A DNA stretch of 64,000 bases, taken from NCBI RefSeq assembly GCF_003576645.1, contig NC_044920.1, positions 1,921,730-1,985,729 of the forward strand, given 5' to 3'. The stretch comes from Ipomoea triloba (taxonomy: Eukaryota > Streptophyta > Magnoliopsida > Solanales > Convolvulaceae). The notes beneath the pieces are model-generated. The model was given only the letters and a program-made list of their open reading frames with translations, did no database searches and was not told the origin of the DNA. Of the stretch, positions 21,663 through 30,660 are shown piece after piece (the first letter of the stretch is position 1; each line of letters starts with the position of its first letter). Position numbers and translations under genes: made by a program.

Positions 21663-24600
21663 TCAAGGATAGAAAAGCTTAGTGAACAAAAGCTCGCTCC
21701 ATGTATCTGGAACTCCGGGCAAACACCAATGGATACAATCAGAACCGCTTTTTGTTTTATTCTGCCATTGTTTCTGGTAAATTGATATGTGAGCATCCTT
21801 TCTATAGTTTGATAGCCTTGTGATGTTTAGGAATGTTATTTGCACATTTGATTTGCTGAGCAGCTCGTCAACGATTGGCATTGTCTTTTTAAATGCTATT
21901 GGTATGTTGTAATTAGGATCTTCTACGGGAATTGTTTCGTTGTAGCAATTACCTTTGTGATCGCCTCCCCATACAGCGTTACTATCAAAAAAATAAAACA
22001 TTATTATATGATCAATCTAAGAAAGTGTTTCCTGAATTAAGTTGAATGAAATTATGTGCCAAACCTAAATTAGCCTTTTTTTATGCTTACGATCAATTTT
22101 TATATATTTCAGTCAAAAAAATTAAATTAGGTTTCTTTAAAGTTTTAATATTTCAACTTTATCGGTAGGGATCAAGGAGTTAATTACCAAAATATCTTTG
22201 AATGATACTGATTTCGCCACTTTTGTTCTTGATTTTTAATTTTGTCAAGGCTATGTTTGGCAAACCTAGCTGAAAAGATAGCTGAAAACTGAAAAGTAGC
22301 TGAAACTGAAAAGCTATAAGCTCGAAGTTGAAATCTGAAGAGCTATTAAGCTACCTGTTATGCTTAAAAGTGTTTGGTAAAATTAGCTTTTTGATAAGTT
22401 GATAAATGTAAAAAGACTAAAAAAGATATCTTCGTATAGTACAATTTAAATAGTTTTAAATTTAAATAGGTTTGCTTATATATTAAAATATAAAATAATG
22501 AAATTAATATATTTTAATAAAATATAAAGTAAGAACATATATTTGCAAATATATAAAGTAAAACAAAATGTTTATTATTCATAAGATTAGTTTATACAAA
22601 AATTAATGTTCAAATTGAAATTTCAACCAAACATATTGAACAGAAAAAGCCAAAAGGATTTTAATTGGGAGAGGTAAAAGATGTCATTTATTTAAAATAA
22701 TAACGATAAAGATGGAAAAAAGTTAAAAAGCTACTAGCTTATTTTTGAAAAACTACATAAAGTAGCGCTTCGAAATAAGCTCTTATTTTAAGCTACTAGC
22801 TTATTTTCAGAACATTACCAAACAGAGCTTATAGCTTATTAGTAGCTTACAATAAGCTATAAGTTCTTAAATAAGCTCTGTCAAACATAGCCCAAATAAT
22901 ATTTTTAACTACCAATTTTGTACCTATTTTAGTCATTCAAAATTCTAAAATAAGTAAAAGTTTAGATGGAACAATATGTCCAAAGGATTTAAATTACAAA
23001 TTTGATAGTTAAGGTTATTGTTGGATGAAATTGAAAGTCAAGAATCAAAATGGTAAAATCACTATAGTTGCAGGAGCATTTCCCTAATTTACTCTATAGA
23101 GAGTAAACAATATATAGTTAGCTTTATATGTTTTTGGGAAAAATGTCAAATACACCTTTAAACTTTACGCAATAGTGCAATTAAGCTTTAAGCACATGAA
23201 CTTGTCAAAATGAGTCAAATAAATCCTATTAATTGTAATCAATAGGTTACCGATAAACTACTGTTGTTGACCACTATTAAACATCGTTGACCACCGTATA
23301 CTACCCGTAACCGCCGAAATTCAAAAAATAAAAATAAAAAATCCACCTCCGACACTGGAGAAGACAACCGGTTGCCATCTTCAGTGGAGAAGGCACCATT
23401 CCGATCGCCTTCTCAACAGGGCGACTTCTCCAGTTGGAGAAGGCGCCAGTCCAATCGCCTTCTCCACTAGAAAAGGCACAAGCCTGGTCGCCTTCTTTAG
23501 TGGGAGAAGGTGACTGGCCATCTTCTTCAATCTTATAGACAACCAGCCACCGCCGAAACTTAATGGTTGATAATTCAAAGTGAATAATCAATTATTGTGT
23601 TTAAATGCATCAAAAAGATAAGTTTAAGTGTTTAATTAAACTTTTTAGAAATTCAAGGGCTTAATTGCACTTTCTTGTAAAGTTATTCGACTATTTTTCT
23701 TATATGTTTTTAATATCTAATGTTAATTTCCAACCCAAAAAAAAAAAAAAAAAAAGACTACCATAAAAGCTATTCTTTCACACTTTCACTAACCTTNAAA
23801 AAAAAAAAAAAAAAAAGACTACCATAAAAGCTATTCTTTCACACTTTCACTAACCTTCCATGAGTTGATGAGACACCAGTGAAGAATACCCTTGTTTTAG
23901 TTGTATCAATATTCTCCTCTATCCATTTCAACATGCTCTCCAATGCCATACGATAAGCATCATCTCGGGGTACATTTATACTATTTTTTACCTTGTCTTC
24001 AAATGGTCCTTGCCTGCATTTCAATAAATATATATTAGGTTATGATGACCAGATTTAAAATAGTTGATGTTGTTATTAACAATATATATGCGAACCAATG
24101 AACTTTCACATGGCTCTAACTCTAATACTAAATTGAATTATGCGTTATGCCTCACATAAAAGCCTAGCTAATGTGACGGTATATATATTCCTAATCAGGT
24201 GAGAACCTGATAAATTCAAAGCACTGATCTGGTAGATCTAACGGTTCAAAATAAACAAAACTTTGTAATATTTAATATAAAAAAAAAAAAAAAACCCTGC
24301 TATGGGTCTGAGTCTTTTTTCTTCTGCTGGCATACCAGGGTTCGAGTCCTGTTGGTAACATATTTAGTTCTATTTTATTTATTAATTCCCTAGCTTGTTT
24401 ATTTATTTATTTATTTATTATTCGGGCTGCCATTTTGGGTCCTATTCAATTCCTTAAGGTTATAGTATTTGTTATTTATGCATTCTTTGGACCGTCGTTT
24501 TAGACCAATATCTCAAGCTTTGTACGTACTATTTTGGGCTTAGTGTCCCGATAATAATACTACTATTTTCCTACCCCGTTCTGATCTGTACCTCTACTTC

Positions 24601-25222
24601 CGGTTTATGGTGGACCCGGTCCAAATACAAACCATCAAAACACACACACACACACATATATAATATCAACATTATTGTCTTAAGAATAAATTATTTTATT
24701 GACTTACAATATCTTGACGTATCCAACTTTAGGAAACCACCAGAAAAAACTGTGCATCACTAAAATATGAACTCCTCTCCAATGTTGTCCATGCACGTTC
24801 ATTGAATCTCTGCGAATAATTCGTTCTTTTAACATGCTATGACCTTCAGGCTCGTCTGAGTTTGACTCAAATAGAAGCGGAGCCCAGTAAAATTCAACTG
24901 TTGCATTGTATTCCTTAAATGTACCAAAATACAAAAAAAAATGTTATTCTCTCTATTCCTCCATCATATATTATTATTAATATAATATTATTCCTTTTTT
25001 GAATTTTTGATAATATTTAAATACCTTGGCTGTAAAAATAATTCTCTGGCCAACATATCCAATACTTGATTTGGAATTGTCAGCAATGAATTTCTGAAGA
25101 AGGCAGACCATGGAATAGAAGAAACCTCTATTTATTGAATCCCCTACAAACATCATCCTTTTTCCTCTAAGAGTTTCCAGCATCAACGAAGCATTAAAAC
25201 TGTAAATTTAGTAACGCCAGAG

Positions 25223-25269
<47 letters not shown>

Positions 25270-26798
25270 TTTCGGAACAGTAGTCACTTTTTACCGGATG
25301 ACGCGAAAATTCAAACTCATGACCTCATACATAAGATTGACAGTGATATCATATTGAATAATGTGTTTTGTCACAACTAAAAATTTAAACACATAATTAG
25401 CATGCACAGTTAAATTTATATAGAAAAATTGCACTTTTCGTCCCTAAGTTACAGAGTAATTATACAATTCGTCCCTAAGTGCTCACTTTTTGCTCCTAAG
25501 TTATCATTGGCGTTGCACTTTACATCCTTTTATTAACTTTTCGTAGTCCTTAATGTGTTGTTAGTAAAGGAACGAAAAATACAACGCCAATGATAACTTA
25601 GGACGAAAAGTGAGCATGACCAACACTTATAGACGAATTCTACAATTATCGTATTAGTTAGAAAGGAAAAGTCCCATTTATGTATCATATGCCTAACAAA
25701 TGATTAAAATATAATGATGAAAGATTTGAATGGCATATATACCTAGGTACAAAGCAACCATTAGGCTGCCATTTCCAATAAGTATAATCTGTGTCAGGTC
25801 GGCCTTGTAATAAGCATGCTTGTCCGGATCGGGGTAAATAAGGACACTCAAATTCCTCGTACAATGGCTCAGATTTCTTGTCCCTAATCCACTGTCCGCT
25901 AAATATGTCACACCCCTTCTTGCTCCTTCCAATTGCAAATGGTAACACCCTATCCTCATTCTTCTGCTCTAACACAAAAATCACAAAAATTAAATTATTT
26001 CAAAAAAAAAGAAAAATGAGACCATAATTCGTGTTGAGCAGAGGCCGATAACGGGTCAAGTCTAGCAATTGACGACTGGGAATTGTTGGGCAGAGACTGG
26101 TGTCGGTAAGGTCCAACATCCTGCCTCTTGAAAATGTAATAATCACAGTATATAAGGAAATAAAGTTACGTTTTTGTTACTAGTTATACTTTTTGGCGTA
26201 GTGGTAAGTGTTTGTTAGGTTACGAGTTTGTGTTCTACCAAGTGCTTAATCCTAAGGGCATCTCCAATAAAAATGAATTTTAAAGAGTTTTTGTGTAGGT
26301 GACTAGGAGAGAGAACATGAGAGAGAAGGAAAAGAAGAAGAAGAAAAAGAAAAAGGAAAAAGAAATTGCAGAAGAAAAAATGCGCCCAACGTGCACGTGG
26401 AGTCCATGAGCCCCGCTGGGCGCTCCTGGTGCGCATAACACGCCAGTGAGCATGTTTAATGATTTGGTGGGTCCAAATATTTGACAAAAACCAATGTCTC
26501 CTGCAAGCACTCAACACTTTCTCTCTCATCTCCATCTCTCCTCCACATAAGCAACTCAACTGCAAAAACCTCCTTAGATTCATTGATGAGGATACGCTAA
26601 CAATTTGTGTGGAGGGTATGATGGGAAACTCACCCGTGGGGGTAGCCAGGAGTAGGCAAACGATGTTAAGGATGAAGTGGAAAAGAAAAGGGTATAAAAG
26701 GAAACGAACAAAGCCATGACTAGTAGCACAAAGAAGTAAGGGAGACAGAAATTCTTTTTGAGGAAGAAGAAAGAAGATGACTCCAACTGTGTCAACAT
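21663..26798 (-). CDS. TBL protein B (putative xylan O-acetyltransferase)
   Basis: Six exons: 26798-26634, 25963-25743, 25199-25025, 24913-24708, 24013-23855 and 21981-21663. Phases join cleanly to 414 residues. N-terminal anchor about residues 14-40, PMR5N part with [11 protein letters not shown] and [11 protein letters not shown] motif in MMFVGDS, and intact DxxH as DCIHW. Compared with C and D it lacks about seven residues just before the DxxH (QNKTKSGS replaces the usual LT.EQLANP segment), and the usual GVD before the WW motif reads GVH. Start: the frame is open further upstream but the first ATG is at 26798, matching the MTQLES-type start of C. Same Golgi type II topology and acetyltransferase role are inferred from the ESK1 clade. 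Its intron 5 holds nested elements and a one-base gap. Confidence 0.85.
22177..23094. mobile_element. MULE-like MITE in intron 5 of gene B
   Basis: Ends gagttaattaccaaaatatc and taatttactc are inverted, as in the 121-1358 and 45328-45725 elements. Right flank tatagagagta is shared with the gene A copy (13499-14053), so the insertion is common to A and B. A hAT-like MITE (22249-22893) is nested in it. Confidence 0.65.
22249..22893. mobile_element. hAT-like MITE nested in the gene B MULE-like MITE
   Basis: Ends ggctatgtttggcaaacc and ctgtcaaacatagccc are inverted. Internal agctgaaaagct and aagctactagcttattt words also mirror one another (left and right subterminal agctt words). No coding capacity; superfamily assigned only from the tgtttgg-type ends. 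Confidence 0.6.
23135..23700. mobile_element. TIR element with palindromic minisatellite core
   Basis: The outer parts (aaatgtcaaatacacctttaa and the tgcaattaagc words on the left; cttaattgcact near the right end) are inverted. The core 23350-23530 is GC-rich and consists of repeats of cgccttctcc and its complement ggagaaggcg, with accattccgatcg or ccagtccaatcg between. Not coding. Confidence 0.55.
23737..23857. other. Sequence gap with duplicated ends
   Basis: A single n at 23797 separates two identical 60-bp pieces (a poly-A run, then gactaccataaaagctattc and ctttcactaacctt). This is the signature of two contig ends joined without merging an overlap. It lies right beside the exon 5 splice donor of gene B, but the exon itself is intact on the right side of the gap. 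Confidence 0.9.
25213..25264. repeat. (AT)n microsatellite in intron 2 of gene B
   Basis: About 38 bp of AT repeat, close to the acceptor of exon 3. Confidence 0.9.
25429..25660. mobile_element. Short inverted-repeat element (cacttttcgtccc type)
   Basis: Left part attgcacttttcgtccctaa; right part contains cgaaaagtgagcatga and acgaattctacaattatc, its approximate reverse. A longer relative lies at 49299-49996. No coding. Confidence 0.55.
26036..26240. mobile_element. Short LTR-like (TRIM-like) fragment in intron 1 of gene B
   Basis: tgttgggcagagactggtgt starts a segment that continues with ggaaataaagttacg, actagttatac and gcgtagtggtaagtg. It aligns with the LTR-like block at 32940-33122 in gene C, which is followed by a primer-binding site. 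Here the primer-binding site is not recognisable. Confidence 0.45.
26250..26580. repeat. Dispersed MITE-like repeat in intron 1 of gene B
   Basis: Family member with gggcatctccaataaaaa, a purine run, a GC-rich centre (cgcccaacgtgcacgtgg) and cctccacataagcaac. Relatives at 3760-4030 and 32515-32860. It ends only about 50 bp from the exon 1 donor. Confidence 0.5.
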
Positions 26799-26879
26799 AT
26801 TTTCCACAACCAACTTTCTTCTTTTTTTTTTTTTTTTGTTATAATTTGTCTAATGTTTTATAGTATGATTTCAAGATTC

Positions 26880-26995
26880 TATGTATTCTAAAAAAATATA
26901 GGGATAATATGTTGCATTTAATAAGTGAATGCACTTGAATAAAGTACAATGTATTTGTTTTTAATAGTTAGGGATCGTTTGGTTGGCACAAATGC
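26880..26995 (-). promoter_or_regulatory. Upstream block of gene B
   Basis: Homologous to the upstream blocks of A and C (ataatatgttgca, then gaatgcacttgaataaagta, then gggatcgtttggttggcac). The TATA-like stretch is weaker here (plus strand aaaatatagggat). Confidence 0.4.
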
Positions 26996-27021
26996 ACAAT
27001 GAGGGGTGACATATATACCAC

Positions 27022-27475
27022 CAAGGTTGCAAAAATCACTAGGCGTTCTTCGGACACCCCGATTTTTTTAATTTAAAAGATTTTTTTTAAAAAAAAATTA
27101 TCTAAGACTTGATAATTATAAACTATTTAATACTTTAGTAGTTAGTAATATTAGACTGTAAATTGTATAAAGATTTTAAAAATCAAAACACAACCCACAA
27201 AGTATTAATATTATAGTACCTGATTTTGATTTTTTTATTATATTTTTTGAATTTGGGACCGATTTGAACAATTTAGGGTTACTTCACTAAAAAATGACGT
27301 CAATTTGAGCGAAATAACCCATTAAAAAAAAGACACAAAAAAGAAAAACAAAAAAAAAACAAAAAACAAAAAAAGCTAACTGGCAGTCTAAACGCCAGCC
27401 TAGGCCGCCTAAAACAACAATTTTGTCAAAATTTTAGGCGACTGGTCATCGCCTATGCACGATTTTGCAACATTG
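27022..27475. mobile_element. hAT-like MITE with perfect 8-bp target-site duplication
   Basis: Left end caaggttgcaaaaatcacta and right end cgattttgcaacattg are inverted. Both flanks are tataccac (27014-27021 and 27476-27483), the 8-bp duplication expected for hAT elements. About 454 bp, interior non-coding. A diverged relative sits at 43132-43513. Confidence 0.8.
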
Positions 27476-27479
27476 TATA

Positions 27480-28520
27480 CCACTTCCACTGGTAGTTTTG
27501 TTAAATTTGCAATTGATTTTATCAAAAACATATTGGTGTATTCACTGTCTGAAAAAATTTAAAATTAGAAAAGCAAATAAATAGAAAAACATGTTTATTT
27601 GTGTATTTTTCCAAATTGGAAAATAAAGAATTGGAAATGAAATTTTGGAAAATGAAGTAAACATGTATGGCCTATACTTTTGTTTCCTCCAAACTATCAC
27701 TTTGTACTACTGTAATATCCTATATAGAAAATTGGTAAAATTTATTACAAATAAATTGACATTATTGATTTAATATTAATCAATTCTTTAATGTTATTGT
27801 TCTATGAACTTAACAGGGGAATTGTATACCATTTTAATTCATTCTTAATGCCTTTCCTTTTGAATTTAATATTGATTGTCTTTATTTACATTCCGCGAAT
27901 CAAACGCCTCGACACAAAATTATTACTAAATATAGAAAATATATTCCACAGAATTTTTGCAAACAAACAACACTTAAGAGGGCGTTAGTTTGGTACTTTC
28001 TCATAAATTAAATTTCTTGAAAAATATTTCCAAGGAATAGATTTTATGATAGTAACAATATAGGGAAAATTAATAACATTTTTGGTGTTACCTGAAAATA
28101 TAAGAATTAAATTACTAAAAAAATTAATTTAAGATGTTTGGTTCGTTTAAGCTTTCCTAGAGAAGTTTTTAAATCTCTAATATATCCATGTTATATGCAC
28201 ACATTAAAAAATTTAAAAAAAAATATAACAAATAATTGATAAATCATATGTCAAAAAATTCTAGTCGTTTACAACAAGAATATTTGAAATGCAAACAATA
28301 CATATGTAAAAAAGTGTTGTGAGAGACAAATTTCTTCGATAAACAGTATTGTTAACCTTCGTACGGGTCAAAGACAAATTTCTTATATTATAAGAGACTT
28401 TTAACCTGGGCTGGTGCCAAAAGAATAAATACGGAATTAAATAAATTTGATAGATTTTCAAACACCCGAAAAAATAAAAAATAAAAAATAAAAAAAAAAG
28501 AAAAAAGAAAAAAGAAAAAA
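27480..28520. other. AT-rich intergenic DNA, no gene
   Basis: No supported gene. The segment 27930-27985 (attccacagaatttttgc, then aaacaaacaacactt) is a short piece of the D-type downstream flank, separated from the rest of that flank (29420 onwards) by younger insertions. Confidence 0.5.
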
Positions 28521-28521
28521 A

Positions 28522-28915
28522 AATCACATCTTGCTTACGTAAGATCGTGAGATCACATCTTGTGCATCCATGTAATACTTTTTAATGGTCTAGATTGATT
28601 GACACACACACTTCGTTCGCACACATTTAATTACCGTTCGCACACACTTCAACTTGGAATCTTAATCAATATAGACCATTAAAAAATTTTGAGATCAAAT
28701 CTTGTACATCAATCACCGTTCGCATACATTTAATTACCGTTTGCACGCATTTAATCACCGTCCGCACACATTTAATCACCATTCGCACACATTTTATTAC
28801 CGTTCGCACACACTTTAACTTAGCATCTTAAATCAATCTAGACCATTAAATTATTAAATGGATGCACAAGATCTGATCTCACGATCTTACCTAAACAAGT
28901 GATCTCATATGATCC
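28522..28915. mobile_element. TIR element with about 20-bp tandem repeats
   Basis: The ends cttgcttacgtaagatcgtg and cacgatcttacctaaacaag are inverted, as are ttgtgcatcca and tggatgcacaag. The core (about 28610-28815) is a run of units like tttaatcaccgttcgcacac, six or seven times. Non-coding. Confidence 0.7.
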
Positions 28916-28918
28916 TAA

Positions 28919-28921
<3 letters not shown>

Positions 28922-28954
<33 letters not shown>
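28922..28954. repeat. (TA)n microsatellite, left of a MITE
   Basis: TA run of about 33 bp. A second TA run (29386-29417) lies on the far side of the MITE at 28962-29381, as if the element had landed inside one TA array. Confidence 0.9.
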
Positions 28955-28956
<2 letters not shown>

Positions 28957-28961
28957 AAAAC

Positions 28962-29381
28962 TTTTGTGAGACCATCTCACCGTGAGACAGGTCGGGTCGG
29001 GTTAATATGAAAATGTAATACTTATACGCACAAATGCGATACTTATATGCTCAAATGTAATACTAATCATGAATAAAATTTTTGTTACTTATAAGGGTAA
29101 ATGTAATACTTTTAAGGAAAATACAATACTTTTACATTTCGATTTAAAAGTATTACATTTTTTCTCAAAAGTATTATATTTTTTCTTATAAGTAAGGGGC
29201 ACTTGTCAACATTACTTATTATGAAAAATGTAATACTTTTTCTCTTATAAATAACAAAAATTGTATTCTTGATTAGTATTATATTTGAGCATATAAGTAT
29301 GACATTTGCACATATAAGTATGACAGTTGCATGTTTTCCCGACCCGACCCGTCTCACGGTGAGACGGTCTCACACAATTGT
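28962..29381. mobile_element. MITE with tgagacggtctcac-type ends
   Basis: Left ttgtgagaccatctcaccgt then gagacaggtcgggtcggg; right cccgacccgacccgtctcac then ggtgagacggtctcacac. Inverted ends about 45 bp. Interior repeats of aatgtaatacttata words are also arranged in inverted order. No coding. Confidence 0.75.
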
Positions 29382-29382
29382 G

Positions 29383-29385
<3 letters not shown>

Positions 29386-29417
<32 letters not shown>
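29386..29417. repeat. (TA)n microsatellite, right of a MITE
   Basis: TA run of about 32 bp immediately after the MITE. Confidence 0.9.
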
Positions 29418-29419
<2 letters not shown>

Positions 29420-29420
<1 letters not shown>

Positions 29421-30130
29421 CAGAAAAAAATATAATGTATCAATCATATAGAGAAACAAATCAGGAGTAATTTTTTTTCTTATTCTTTTTCTATTTTCCT
29501 TTGCAAGAATCACTACACTCTATACAAATCTTCTCTTTCAACTTTCCACCCCAAAATCTCATTCAAATGTAAATAAAATATGACAAAAGGAAAAGTAAAA
29601 GTCAAATGAAAGCTCACATTTGATAATCCCAACAAAGTTGGTTAGGTTATTTGTTTAGTAATTACAGTGTTTCAAGTTTGGCTCCTAGTTCGAGCAGCTT
29701 ATTAACCTTCTATGTTTGAGTCAATTAGTTATAAGAAACCTAGGTTGGTTTAACTCATTGTGGTCTTTTGTCGGCTAGGATTGTAAGGTGAAGTTTACCC
29801 ACTGCACACCCTTGAATATCTTCGAGTAGACTGGCTGTAGGTTCCCCACGTCACACAAAAATATAATTAAGCTCATTCCAAGTACTTTGAAGGCCAAGCT
29901 AGCAATTAAGCACCAATACACGTATACACTTGCAAATTGACTATGTTTGCTATATGCTTTGGGGGTCAAGGGATTCCATTGCTTCTTGCAAATTGATGTG
30001 TGAACATATCTCTTATAACTTGATAGTTGTGTGATGTTTAGGAATGTAATAGGGACTTTTGGTTTTCATAAAACTTATACCACATTATGCATTTTTTATT
30101 GCTCGATCCCTAGAAATTTAAATCTTTTAT
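29420..30130 (-). pseudogene. Relic of a D-type TBL gene (exon 6 and 3' flank)
   Basis: The 3' flank (caatcatatagagaaacaaa, then tacactctatacaaatcttc, then catttgataatccc) and an exon 6 fragment (about 29876-30125) match TBL gene D. Recognisable exon words are ttccaagtactttgaagg, ggattccattgcttcttgc, aacttgatagttgtgtgatg and tgctcgatccc. Compared with D, the DxxH region is destroyed and frames are broken. A SINE-like repeat (about 29640-29860) has landed inside. No upstream exons remain. Confidence 0.75.
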
Positions 30131-30138
30131 TAACACCT

Positions 30139-30340
30139 TTTTTTTTTATTGATCGTTCTCCTCGTACTTGAGGTGTCCTAAACATGCCCTAATTGTAGGA
30201 GACACTTTTAAGCATGTACCATACTCAAACTAATTTCCGTTTGCACCAGATTGTCCCAATTAAAGGTTCAAACTCACGACCTCTCTTAAGGAATGATAGT
30301 GCATGGGGCCACCCTGCCAATCGTGCTGGTTCTCTTATTC
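30139..30340 (-). mobile_element. tRNA-derived SINE, family 2
   Basis: Poly-T on the plus-strand left edge, then ggagacacttttaagcatgt and accatactcaaactaatttc, then the B-box-like word in reverse (aaggttcaaactcacgacc). Same family as 13730-13958. Confidence 0.55.
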
Positions 30341-30660
30341 TTTAATTAATCAAGTGAGTTGTTGCTTTAAATAAAAATAAATAAGTAAATAACTAGGTAA
30401 ATAAAGTTAGTCAAGACTCGAGATTAATTTGTTTGCTGCTCACTTTGAAAATATATTAAATTTACAATATATTTTCTTTACATAAAAGTCCAAGAAGACA
30501 TTAAATTAAACATTTTATGTCGAAAAATTCTCTAAATTTATTCTCTTTGCCTTGAAAAAGAAAAAAAAAAAAGGGTATTATATCTTGAAATATGTTGGAG
30601 AGTGGTAGAAAAAAAGTATGTGGTATGTTCTATATTGTACAAAAAGGTTCTTGATTATTT

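Noticed and set aside
28610..28815. CRISPR-like repeat array
   Set aside because: Units of about 20 bp are contiguous without unique spacers, lie in plant DNA and sit within a TIR element.
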